Positions 24,665 to 32,895 of a DNA stretch of 64,000 nt are shown in pieces (position 1 is the first letter of the stretch; each line of letters starts with the position of its first letter). Below the pieces are notes generated by a model, which had not been told where the DNA came from, did no database searches, and saw only the letters and a program-made list of their open reading frames with translations. Origin of the DNA: Collimonas sp. OK607 (GTDB lineage Bacteria; Pseudomonadota; Gammaproteobacteria; Burkholderiales; Burkholderiaceae_D); NCBI RefSeq assembly GCF_900111995.1, contig NZ_FOKF01000014.1, positions 48,982 to 112,981 of the forward strand. Direction: 5' to 3'. Made by a program: the position numbers and the translations under genes.

Positions 24665-25414
24665 TCAGTTGGGGACACTACCGCAAGAAAGCGGCAATTT
24701 GACCGAGGTTGGAGCAACTGCAACGGCGTCGGCAGGGACCGGCTGCGCAGCCAGCCATGCCGACACCGCACCGATATCGTCTGCACTCAAGCGTTGCACA
24801 ACCTGCGCCATGCAATCGGGCGCCTTGGCGTGCCGTGCACCGTTTTTCCATGCGCCTATCTGTCCGACCAGGTAATCCCGCGGCAAGCCAAGCAAACCCG
24901 GCGTCGCCGGCATGACACCGGTCATGGCGCTGCCGTGGCAGGCGATACAGGCTGGAATTTTCTTGGCAGGATCACCCTTGTTGACCAGGGTTTCGCCGCG
25001 CTCGCGGGTTGCGTTCGACTGATCGAATGGCTGCGGCGCCGGGTAAGGCGGGTGCTGATCTGCAAAATAATGGGCGATTTCCTGCAGATAGGCGTCAGAC
25101 AAATGATCGACCAGGTAAGTCATCATCGGATATCGACGGCGTCCTTCGCGAAAATTATGCAGCTGGTTGTAGAGATAGCCGGCCGGTTTGCCGGCGATGC
25201 GCGGGTAGTAGCCATCGTTGGTGGCACGCCCCTGCTCGCCATGGCAGGCGGTACATGCAGTGAGGCGCTGCTTGACGGTATCGGGAACCGTGCCGGCGTC
25301 GACTTCTGCCGCGTTGGCAGCCATCGCCAGCAACGTCGCGGCAAGGAAAAACAGAAATTTCGAACTAAGATGGCCCGCGCGGCCAGTGGCCGGTCTTACC
25401 GAAAGAATCGACAT
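24665..25414 (-). CDS. Diheme cytochrome c4-type protein
   Basis: 249 residues, periplasmic. Signal peptide (LFFLAATLLAMAANA), then two class I cytochrome c domains with heme sites CTACH and CIACH. The spacing PRIAGKPAGYLYNQLHNFREGRR followed by MMTYLVDHLSD is the cytochrome c4 pattern, with the matching GLPRDYLVGQIGAWKNGAR in the second domain. It ends 16 bp before the triheme cytochrome start, so the two are cotranscribed and probably form one electron chain. Confidence 0.92.
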   Translation of the reverse strand: MSILSVRPATGRAGHLSSKFLFFLAATLLAMAANAAEVDAGTVPDTVKQRLTACTACHGEQGRATNDGYYPRIAGKPAGYLYNQLHNFREGRRRYPMMTYLVDHLSDAYLQEIAHYFADQHPPYPAPQPFDQSNATRERGETLVNKGDPAKKIPACIACHGSAMTGVMPATPGLLGLPRDYLVGQIGAWKNGARHAKAPDCMAQVVQRLSADDIGAVSAWLAAQPVPADAVAVAPTSVKLPLSCGSVPN

Positions 25415-25578
25415 GATTTCCTGCCTTGTTATGTTGCTGCGTTTTCCGCTGCATTTTTTGGGAGGGCATTCAGGTTACGATTATAAACTAGCAAGTACGG
25501 TTAATACCCTACCGCAACAGCCGTTCGGGCTGGACAAATTGTCCCAGGCCGCAGGCACGGCGGAACAATCGGGAAATC

Positions 25579-25782
25579 TCATTTTGGCGGTTTCTGCGGC
25601 GGCACCAAGGGTTGGTCGATCGTGGTTCCCGGTTCATTCACGTACATCTGTTCTTCGACGATATCCAGCTGTTGGCTGCCGTCCAGCGCATGTCCGGTCC
25701 ATCGCTCAGCCGGGCTCAAGGGTTGCTGCTTCTTTTTGTTGTCGGGGGTGCTGTCCGTCGAAACATCTTTAGTTTTACCCAT
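25579..25782 (-). CDS. Small hypothetical protein, Lys/Pro/Gln-rich
   Basis: 67 residues, hydrophilic, no signal peptide or membrane helix: Lys/Ser/Asp-rich N-terminus, central RWTGHALDGSQQLDIVEEQMYVNEPG, Pro-rich C-terminus PLVPPQKPPK. The start at 25782 is supported by AAGGAG 8 nt upstream; an earlier Met is out of ribosome-site range. It sits alone between the cytochromes and a glycine-zipper protein. Function unknown. Confidence 0.6.
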   Translation of the reverse strand: MGKTKDVSTDSTPDNKKKQQPLSPAERWTGHALDGSQQLDIVEEQMYVNEPGTTIDQPLVPPQKPPK

Positions 25783-25865
25783 CGCAGTCTCCTTGGTTGC
25801 CAAGCTCGTTTTATATTTTCAATATAGAACGTTCACGGACTGGCGTATAGCAAAGAATCCATTGC

Positions 25866-25908
25866 AACGAAAAAACGCCGCCCCGGATTCACATCCGGGG
25901 CGGCGTTT
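25866..25908 (-). terminator. Strong terminator after the glycine-zipper gene
   Basis: 16-bp perfect stem (25873-25888 with 25893-25908), 4-nt loop, GC-rich core, with six T residues on the minus-strand exit. Confidence 0.95.
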
Positions 25909-25932
25909 CAATGAAACCTGATTAGTCTAGGA

Positions 25933-26346
25933 TCAACGCTCGTAGTAGCCGCCTCGATACGGCTGGCGGTAATAGTCGCGGCTTTCCACATAGACCGGTG
26001 CTGGCCGGTAGTACACAGGTTGCGGCTGGTAGTACACCGGCGCCGGGCGATAGTAGACCGGCTGCGGCCGGTAATACACTGGCGCAGGCTGCGCATAATA
26101 GCCTTGTCCGCGGTCATAGTAACCACGATCATCCTGGCGGTAGCCGCCGGAAGTCGCGCCTACTGCAGCACCAAGCACGCCACCGACGATAGCGCCGTTA
26201 CGGCCACCCACCGCGCCGCCGATGACAGCGCCGGCTACCGCACCGATGGCAGTATTGGCGCCATCGTCGTAAGCCATGGCAGAGGTTGAAATTACAGCGG
26301 TCGTGCTAGCCAGCAGCGCAACGCAAATCCATTTCTTGTACAGCAT
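25933..26346 (-). CDS. Exported glycine-zipper protein with Tyr/Pro repeats
   Basis: 137 residues. Signal peptide (MLYKKWICVALLASTTAVIS..., cut after AMA), a glycine-zipper hydrophobic segment at about residues 30-65 (IGAVAGAVIGGAVGGRNGAIVGGVLGAAVG), then a low-complexity tail of PVYYRPQP and PVYYRPAP repeats followed by Arg/Tyr-rich residues. Glycine-zipper proteins of this size are usually outer-membrane or periplasmic and respond to stress. AAGGAGTCAACC before the ATG at 26346 fixes the start. The tail resembles that of the small protein at 131-445. Confidence 0.8.
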   Translation of the reverse strand: MLYKKWICVALLASTTAVISTSAMAYDDGANTAIGAVAGAVIGGAVGGRNGAIVGGVLGAAVGATSGGYRQDDRGYYDRGQGYYAQPAPVYYRPQPVYYRPAPVYYQPQPVYYRPAPVYVESRDYYRQPYRGGYYER

Positions 26347-26506
26347 GGTTGACTCCTTTAAGGGTCGTATAGTCAACAGCCCGGCGAAAATTGCAGGAAA
26401 AATTGCAAGGTCGCGGCTGTTGATTTGAACTATAGACTAGCTTCCGGAAAAACCATGCAAGCGATACACACTTTTACATTTGCACAACATACTTACATCT
26501 ACAGGC

Positions 26507-27805
26507 CTAGTGCAGTTTGACTGACGGCTTGGCGTGCTTCATCAGGCTGCTAGCGGCCGCCGTAACACCGGTACGAACCGGCCCCAGCAAAGCATTCAAG
26601 TGCATCAGGTGCAAGCTGGCGTACATCATGCGGGCAAAAAAACCGTCGACAAACCAGCCAAGTTTGGTCAACGACCCCATCAAGGTGCCAACCGACGTAT
26701 TCCTGCCGAACGACACCAGCGAACCATGGTCCGTATAGACATAGGGAGCATCTTGTGCCGCCTGGCCCTTGTTGGCGCGGACGAACGTCTCCAGCAGATA
26801 ATCAGCCTGCTGATGCGCCGCCTGGGCACGCGGCGGCACCATTTTTCCATCCGGCCCGATGCATGCCGCGCAATCGCCCAGCGCGTAGATATTGTCAGTA
26901 CCGACGACTTTCAGGAAACCGTCGACTTCCAGCTGGCCTGATTTTGTCACCGGCATTCCCAAGGCCTTGAGGAAATCGGGCGCCTTGATGCCGGCCGACC
27001 ATACGCACAAATCGGATACGTAGTTATTGCCGTTGGCGTCAGTGACAAAATTCTCTGCGATGCTGGCGACACGGCAATCGGTCACCACTTTCACCTCACG
27101 TTCCTGCAGCAGTTTGGTAGCGGCCTTCGAGACCCGCTCAGTCAGCGGCGCCAGCAGGCGCGGCGCGCCTTCCAGTATGGTGATGCGGACGTCGCGGTTC
27201 GGACTCAGATGCGGAAAATCGTAATCGGTGTACACGCTGCTGGCATCGCGCAACTCTGCCGCCAGTTCAACGCCGGTAGCGCCGCCGCCGACAATCACGA
27301 TATCGACTCCGGCATCCGGATTCTTTTCTTTCTTCAAATCCGCCGCCGACAGCATTTTCAACAGGCGCAGCCGGAATTGTTCGGCGTCTTCGGTGGTGTT
27401 CAGCGAAATCGTATTTTCCTCGGCGCCGCTGATACCGAAATAATTGGAGACGCTGCCGACCGCGATCACCAGCTTGCTGAAGACGATCTGACGCGGCGGG
27501 ATCAGTTCAGCCGCCGATTCGTCGAGCACCGCATCCACCGTAATCGTATTGTTGCCACTGTCGAGAGCGCTCATGGCGCCATAGACAAAACGAAATTTGT
27601 TGTCATGGGCCAACATTTGGTAAGACAGGCCTTCCTGATGGATATCGCGCGTACCCGCCGCGACTTCGTGCAGGGACGGCTTCCAGATGTGATACAGCGC
27701 CCGGTCGACCAGCGTGACGTGACCGCTCCCCAACTTGCGGCCGAGCTTGCAAGCCAGCTCAAGTCCACCGGCGCCGCCGCCAACAATCACGATTTCATCT
27801 GACAT
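26507..27805 (-). CDS. ndh: Type II NADH dehydrogenase (NDH-2)
   Basis: 432 residues, membrane-associated FAD enzyme that oxidises NADH and reduces quinone without pumping protons. Two dinucleotide-binding motifs: IVIVGGGAGGLELA at the N-terminus (FAD) and IVIVGGGATGVELAAEL in the middle (NADH), then the FAD-contacting IYALGDCAAC. The C-terminal amphipathic stretch (WFVDGFFARMMYASLHLMHLNALLG) is the membrane anchor. The ATG at 27805 was taken over an upstream TTG because MSDEIVIVGGG is the usual beginning and AAGGA lies 8 nt upstream. Divergent from a universal stress gene. Confidence 0.93.
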   Translation of the reverse strand: MSDEIVIVGGGAGGLELACKLGRKLGSGHVTLVDRALYHIWKPSLHEVAAGTRDIHQEGLSYQMLAHDNKFRFVYGAMSALDSGNNTITVDAVLDESAAELIPPRQIVFSKLVIAVGSVSNYFGISGAEENTISLNTTEDAEQFRLRLLKMLSAADLKKEKNPDAGVDIVIVGGGATGVELAAELRDASSVYTDYDFPHLSPNRDVRITILEGAPRLLAPLTERVSKAATKLLQEREVKVVTDCRVASIAENFVTDANGNNYVSDLCVWSAGIKAPDFLKALGMPVTKSGQLEVDGFLKVVGTDNIYALGDCAACIGPDGKMVPPRAQAAHQQADYLLETFVRANKGQAAQDAPYVYTDHGSLVSFGRNTSVGTLMGSLTKLGWFVDGFFARMMYASLHLMHLNALLGPVRTGVTAAASSLMKHAKPSVKLH

Positions 27806-28161
27806 CCATCTATCCTTCAAGTTTTATTGACCAATATTGACTAATCGGACTTGGAAACACAGGGGTTCCGTAGACTCAAAACCAGCGAGCCGCCTGGCAA
27901 GTCTACTTTTATAGTGCCGCACAGCGCAATAGTGCCGTAGTTTCAGCGGTTTTTGATCAGGCGACGCCAATTTACAGTATTCGGGGGAAGGCGGGAAAAC
28001 AGCCCGGGTCGAAAGCAGAAATCCGCTATCGCCATGTGAAATCCTCATGGAAAACCCGTCGTAACAAATACCGCAATGGCCGCTGGTTCGCGGCCTCAGT
28101 CTGCGCTATGATGAAAGCGGAGGCCATTACAAACATAAAAAAATAGTTTTCAGGAGGGTAT
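27806..28161. other. Divergent intergenic region ndh / usp
   Basis: 356 bp without a gene. Two ATAGTGCCG copies (27911-27919 and 27929-27937, 18-bp period) are the only repeat seen. No clear FNR box or consensus promoter is evident, although expression of both flanking genes must start here. Confidence 0.4.
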
Positions 28162-28611
28162 ATGTACCGGAAAATTCTCGTCGCCTACAATGGCACGCCC
28201 GAAAGCCGTTCTGCCTTATATTCGTGCATCCAGCTGGCCCCCGCTCCCGAAGTCGAGATCCATCTGCTGGGAGTAATCAATCTCGCGACCTATCTGATGG
28301 CAGGCGAATTCGTCGCCGAATCCGCCATCCGGGCTGAAAAAACCTTGCTGGAACAAGAACTGATTAAAGGTCACAAATTGCTCAGCGACGCCGGCCTCAA
28401 GCCCATCGATCACTTTGAAAGCGGCGAACCTGTCAACGTGATCAGCGATCTGGTCGGCAAACTGGGGATCGACCTGGTGATTGTCGGCCATTCGCGCAAA
28501 AGGCCGCTGGCGACGCGCTGGTGGCGTGGTTCGGTCGATACCCTGCTGGTCGAGAAAGTGCCCTGTAGCGTGCTGGTGGCGACCGACCCCTGCGTGCCCT
28601 GGCCCGCTTAA
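28162..28611 (+). CDS. Universal stress protein, UspA family
   Basis: 149 residues, single USP domain. Starts KILVAYNGTPESRSALYSC and has the late VIVGHSRKRPLATRWWRGSVDTLLVEKVPCSVLVAT, which corresponds to the G-2x-G-9x-G(S/T) nucleotide-binding motif of the ATP-binding UspFG-type, though the motif is imperfect (GHSRKRP... with no second close Gly). A strong AGGAGG precedes the ATG. Cytoplasmic, usually stress- or oxygen-regulated. It is convergent with the histidine kinase gene. Confidence 0.9.
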   Translation: MYRKILVAYNGTPESRSALYSCIQLAPAPEVEIHLLGVINLATYLMAGEFVAESAIRAEKTLLEQELIKGHKLLSDAGLKPIDHFESGEPVNVISDLVGKLGIDLVIVGHSRKRPLATRWWRGSVDTLLVEKVPCSVLVATDPCVPWPA

Positions 28612-28639
28612 CCTCTGCGCCAACAGGGCAGCCGGCTAC

Positions 28640-30721
28640 CTACGTGTCGGCTTGATCAGCCGGTGCCTGCCCCAGCACCGGCAGTTCGATCACTACCGTG
28701 GTGCCCTTGCCTTCCGCGGCGTTAAAACGGACTTTCCCGCCTAGATAAGTTGCTCTTTCATGTAAGCCGCGCAAACCGTGGGTGTTCGTGTTTTCAAAAC
28801 GCTCCTGCGACATGCCGACGCCATTGTCGCGCACAGTTAACGCCAGCCGGTCCTCGTCGATATCGAGAATCACCTCAACCTGGCTAGCTTGCGCGTGCTT
28901 GGACACGTTATTCAAAATCTCCTGCAACATTCGATATACCGCGATATCGACTTTATGGTCGACCGCGATATCTTCATCGGGCAGGCTGGACTTGCAAACG
29001 ATCCCGGTGCGCTGGCCGAAATCCTCCAGCTGCTCCAGGATTGCCGCTTTCAATCCGAACAGGTCAAGCATGTTAGGCCGCAATTCCGTTTGAATCCGGC
29101 GTGTAGTAGCCACCAGCGAACTGAGCAGTTCCCGCATCTGGCCCTGGCGATTCTGCCATTGTTCATTGTCCGGCAGGACTTTATAGACGCCCGCCAGATG
29201 CATGCTCAGCGCAGTCAGCGACGCCCCCATATTGTCGTGCAGCTCGCGCGCGATTGCCCGCTTCTCTTCTTCCCGTATGGTTTCCATATGGTTCGCCAGC
29301 TCGCGCAGTAATGCGGTGCGTTGCGCGATGGTGCGTTCCAGCTCCGATTCACGCTGCCTGAGCGAATCCTCGGCGCGCTTGCGTTCACTGATATCGGTGG
29401 CGATGCCGACTACGCCCATGACCCGCCCCTGCTGGTCGAACCACGGTGCTTTGGTGGTCTGGAAAGTCACCAGATCGTCCGGCGATTGCACCGTTTGCTC
29501 CAGCGTCTCCGACACCCGGTCGCGCATGATGCGGCTATCGTCCTGATCGATCCGTTCGGCGTCTTCCCGCCGCCGAAACAATTCCTCGCTGCGGCGGTAC
29601 CTGGCGTCTGGCCATTCAAGCCCGAGCCGGCGCAAATATGCCGGATTAGCGAAAATCAGCCGCCCATGGCGATCTTTCACGAAGATCGGATCGTTGGTAT
29701 TGTCGCTGACTGCAATCAGCAACGCAGTAGCTTCGGCCAGCTCTGCCGCGCTTTGCAAACGTGCCCCGTACTCGCGATCGACCTGGCCGGCCGCGCGCCA
29801 GAAAATGAACAGCACCAGAACGCTGTCGATCAAGGTAAGCAAAGGTGGCACCGAGGTGCGATCATAGATACCCTGGCGCGCGCCCCAATCGGCCAGCCAA
29901 TGCAGCGCAACCAGCAAGACCAGCATCTGCGGCACGGACCGGCGCAACATCTGCCCGCCCGGTGCGTGCCGGGTAATGATCGCCATCATGCGCTGACGCG
30001 AACGCGACATCAGCAGTGCCATGCCGAACAGGAAAAAAGCGACTGCCGCCAGCCAGGGAATGCCGGTCGCGTAAACCATATGGGTCATTGCGGCAACGTT
30101 ATACAGGTAACCCAGCAACGGGATCGCACTTAAAAAGATGAGGGCAATTGCCAGGTATTGCGCCACGTGGCGATCACTCCTGGTGCGATGATCCAGCAGG
30201 AGCAAAGCCAGCGCGCAGAAGACAAAGCCGATCGCGGCCATCGGATGCAAGCCATTCGGATAGCGCTGGCCTGGATGCGGCGTCAACACAGTGAGGAGAA
30301 CATCGAGCCAGCCGGCGCTGCCCAGCACCTCATGCGACAGTGCTGCGACGGCAAGCATCAGGAGTAAAACCGCCAGAATTTGCGCCAGGAATTTAATCGC
30401 TTTTTGAGGCCCCACTGTCACGCATTGCAGTAACAGGCTACCGGTCGCCAGCAAAAAACCGGCTGCGGTGTTGGTACCCCAAAGGGGCAATTGCGAAGTG
30501 GAAAACTGGAAGGGAAATGACAGGGTGACCGGATAAACAGCGGCGATCAGCACCAGCACAGAAATCATCATCAGCAACACGCTCACGGCGATTGCGGCGA
30601 CGGTGGTGCGAGACACATAGGTTTGGGTCGCCGCCAGGCTCTCCAGCGCGCGCGCCTTCAGCAGATCCTGATAGTGCGGATTGCTAAGTACCGCCTCCGC
30701 CTGATCACCATCTTCTATCAA
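28640..30721 (-). CDS. Membrane PAS sensor histidine kinase, NarX/DegS-type
   Basis: About 693 residues. N-terminal membrane domain of some eight to nine helices (from TVAAIAVSVLLMMISVLVLI to LLTLIDSVLVLFIFWRAAG), a PAS domain (AVSDNTNDPIFVKDRHGRLIFANPAYLRRLG ... VGIATDISERKRAE), a coiled linker, then HisKA_3 with the phospho-His in IARELHDNMGASLTALSMHL and an HATPase domain (NNVSKHAQAS, VRDNGVGM, GLRGLHERA). The start is set at TTG 30721 because GGAGG lies 4 nt upstream and no ATG or GTG fits; it overlaps slightly past the receiver gene stop at 30747. Partner receivers are encoded next. Confidence 0.85.
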   Translation of the reverse strand: MIEDGDQAEAVLSNPHYQDLLKARALESLAATQTYVSRTTVAAIAVSVLLMMISVLVLIAAVYPVTLSFPFQFSTSQLPLWGTNTAAGFLLATGSLLLQCVTVGPQKAIKFLAQILAVLLLMLAVAALSHEVLGSAGWLDVLLTVLTPHPGQRYPNGLHPMAAIGFVFCALALLLLDHRTRSDRHVAQYLAIALIFLSAIPLLGYLYNVAAMTHMVYATGIPWLAAVAFFLFGMALLMSRSRQRMMAIITRHAPGGQMLRRSVPQMLVLLVALHWLADWGARQGIYDRTSVPPLLTLIDSVLVLFIFWRAAGQVDREYGARLQSAAELAEATALLIAVSDNTNDPIFVKDRHGRLIFANPAYLRRLGLEWPDARYRRSEELFRRREDAERIDQDDSRIMRDRVSETLEQTVQSPDDLVTFQTTKAPWFDQQGRVMGVVGIATDISERKRAEDSLRQRESELERTIAQRTALLRELANHMETIREEEKRAIARELHDNMGASLTALSMHLAGVYKVLPDNEQWQNRQGQMRELLSSLVATTRRIQTELRPNMLDLFGLKAAILEQLEDFGQRTGIVCKSSLPDEDIAVDHKVDIAVYRMLQEILNNVSKHAQASQVEVILDIDEDRLALTVRDNGVGMSQERFENTNTHGLRGLHERATYLGGKVRFNAAEGKGTTVVIELPVLGQAPADQADT

Positions 30722-30746
30722 ATCGCCTCCAGGAAAATCGTGTCGA

Positions 30747-31175
30747 TCAATGATCAGGCAGTCCCGTTCCCAAGGCTGCGAGCAGATCGCGTAGCTTGGT
30801 AAATTCCGAACTCTTATCGAAGAAAAAACGTACGCCGTATTGTTCTCCGGCGCGTCGGAACGCATTGCTGACATTATTGCTGAAAATGATTTTCAGCGAA
30901 TTGAGCGGCTTGTGCGATTCCGCCAAGGTCCGCAACAGGCTCATGCCATTGCCCTGCTTGAGTTCAATATCCAGGATCAAGACATCAAAAGACTCCGCAT
31001 CGATCTTTTTCAAGGCGTCGGCTTCCTCTTCAGCAAACCCGGCAAATATCACGCCGGGAATTTCCTTCAAGGTATCAATCATCAAATCCCGTACAGCCAC
31101 CGAATCTTCCACCAGGAAAATCCGCAAAGGTGCGACGCTGGCACTCGCTGTAGCAGGGGTTGTTGTATGGTTCAT
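30747..31175 (-). CDS. Stand-alone response regulator receiver
   Basis: 142 residues, only a receiver (CheY-like) domain with a 17-residue N-terminal extension. Acidic pocket E23-D24 and phospho-acceptor D69 (VLILDIEL), with IFSNN and FFFDKSSEF providing the Thr/Ser-Lys positions. There is no DNA-binding or output domain. It ends 25 bp before the likely start of the histidine kinase gene. It may be a phosphate sink or an adaptor for the kinase. Confidence 0.92.
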   Translation of the reverse strand: MNHTTTPATASASVAPLRIFLVEDSVAVRDLMIDTLKEIPGVIFAGFAEEEADALKKIDAESFDVLILDIELKQGNGMSLLRTLAESHKPLNSLKIIFSNNVSNAFRRAGEQYGVRFFFDKSSEFTKLRDLLAALGTGLPDH

Positions 31176-31317
31176 ATTGGTTGACGGCTAGTTATCAACA
31201 TCCCTCGCTTCGGTTCATGCAACACGCCAGTCCGGATGGTAGCGGCTGGCAGCCTGTTTGCACCTCGTGTATCGTGTGTCGCTTGTAAATCGTGTATCTC
31301 TTATGCATCTCACCGGC

Positions 31318-31950
31318 CTAATCGATGAGATTATTCTTGATCGCATAATAAATAATATCGGCATTGCTCGTCATGCTCATCTTTTGCAGCACACGGGTGC
31401 GATAGGTGCTGATGGTCTTTACGCTCAGGCAAAGCTCCTTGGCGATCATCGTTACGCCTTCGCCCTGGCTCAGCTTATAAAAAATTTCATACTCGCGCGC
31501 GGACAAGGATTCATGCAACGCGCCGTTTTCTGTACTGGCAGGATCGGCAGTCAATAGCTCCGCAACCGCATAACTGATGTACTTGTGGCCTTGCAATATA
31601 GTCTCGATGGCCTTCACCAGCTCCGTCGCCAGCGCCTCTTTTTGCACATAGCCGTCAGCCCCGCTGCGCAGCACCTGCACTGCGTAGCGGCTCTCCGGAT
31701 GCATGCTCAGCATGAGTACCGGGAGTGCCGGTTTCTCGCGCTTGATCTGCTTCAGCACCTCCACTCCGCTCTTGTCCGGCATCGCGATATCCAACAGCAC
31801 GATGTCATATTCGTTGGATCGGATCAGCCGGATCGCGTCCTGCGCATTGGCGGCCTCGCCGGCGATCTCCATTTCCGGGATGTCGGCAATGAAGTACTGG
31901 ACACCGGCGCGCACTACCGCATGATCGTCAACCACCAAAATTTTCGTCAT
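31318..31950 (-). CDS. NarL/FixJ family response regulator
   Basis: 210 residues. Receiver domain with D8-D9, phospho-acceptor D54 (VLLDIAMPD) and Lys in YVQKEAL, then a LuxR-type HTH (LSAREYEIFYKLSQGEGVTMIAKELCLSVKTISTYRTRVLQKM). The start at MTKILVV follows the conserved N-terminus. It is 142 bp upstream of the stand-alone receiver on the same strand. The probable DNA-binding output for the nearby HisKA_3 kinase. Confidence 0.93.
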   Translation of the reverse strand: MTKILVVDDHAVVRAGVQYFIADIPEMEIAGEAANAQDAIRLIRSNEYDIVLLDIAMPDKSGVEVLKQIKREKPALPVLMLSMHPESRYAVQVLRSGADGYVQKEALATELVKAIETILQGHKYISYAVAELLTADPASTENGALHESLSAREYEIFYKLSQGEGVTMIAKELCLSVKTISTYRTRVLQKMSMTSNADIIYYAIKNNLID

Positions 31951-32071
31951 CAGTTCAAACCGTCGCAATCAGATAAATTATCCGGCGCTGCGATGGCCCG
32001 GCCCGGACCGATCTTCAGCGTGTAACGCCCAGTGTGCAACCGACTGCCTTCAATGTAAACATATGCGATGA

Positions 32072-32623
32072 TTATTTGTTAAGCTCGATTTTGGCGGCAT
32101 TGACACATTCGTCTTTTGCAGCGCCAGCCAGCGCATCGCACTGGGCAAGCGCCACCTTGTAGCGGGCATCGGCACGCTCTTCCCTGGCATTGGCGCTGGC
32201 CTTGGAAACGTCGCGCTGCGTGTTGGCGTTGGCGATGGCATCGGTTTGCGCAGCTTTTGCCTGCGTGATGCAGACATCCTTGCCGTTACCCGCGAAGCCG
32301 TTGCATTTTTCCCTGGCTACAGCATAGTCGGCATCCGCTTCGGATTTGCGCGCGCTAGCCAATGCTTCAGGTGTACCTTTATACTCGGCCATCGCATCCT
32401 GCTTGGTATGCTCACGCGTGGCTGCGGCCTGTTTGAGGCAGACGTCCTTGCCATTGCCGCTGAAGTCGCCGCATTTCACCTTGTCCGCCTTGTAGCTGGC
32501 GTCTGCGGCATCTTCTGCCGCCTTATAGGCGACTTTGGCATTGTCTGCCGCCAGCGCCAACGACGCGCCGCTAACGCAGGCAACACCGATTAACAAAGCT
32601 GCGATCGTTTTTTTGATCATCAT
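32072..32623 (-). CDS. Exported protein with three Cys-x10-Cys repeats
   Basis: 183 residues. Sec signal peptide (MMIKKTIAALLIGVACVSGASLALA). The mature part is a three-fold repeat of about 45-55 residues, each with a helix (ADASYKADKVK, ADADYAVAREK, ADARYKVALAQ) leading into C-x10-C: CGDFSGNGKDVC, CNGFAGNGKDVC, CDALAGAAKDEC. Linkers are rich in Ala, Gln, Lys and Glu, so helices or coiled coils are likely, probably closed by periplasmic disulfides. I do not recognise the family; it is often mis-called TolA-like. It lies next to the three-gene signalling cluster, on the same strand, with a 121-bp gap. Confidence 0.8.
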   Translation of the reverse strand: MMIKKTIAALLIGVACVSGASLALAADNAKVAYKAAEDAADASYKADKVKCGDFSGNGKDVCLKQAAATREHTKQDAMAEYKGTPEALASARKSEADADYAVAREKCNGFAGNGKDVCITQAKAAQTDAIANANTQRDVSKASANAREERADARYKVALAQCDALAGAAKDECVNAAKIELNK

Positions 32624-32895
32624 TTCAATATCCTTTATTCAATATAACGGCTCGCCTGACTTGCCGTTGCCGCCACTCTCGCTTCGGTGCCCCATAGTAA
32701 CCAGGCACAGCCATATGACGCTATAGGACAGCAACGGATAGGTTTGTAGGACAAGCGGAAGTACTCCTGATATGGAGCGTGCCGCCAATGTGTAAATTCA
32801 ACGTGTAAAATTGTCAGCCTGCTACTGCCGAATGCGATTTCCCACAAGTAATCGCCATAGCACCGGCAATCACACGGTTTAAAAGGAAAAAAGTC

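Noticed and set aside
32635..32847. A 70-codon frame upstream of the Cys-repeat gene
   Set aside because: No ribosome site, no family resemblance and no clear composition; treated as intergenic sequence.
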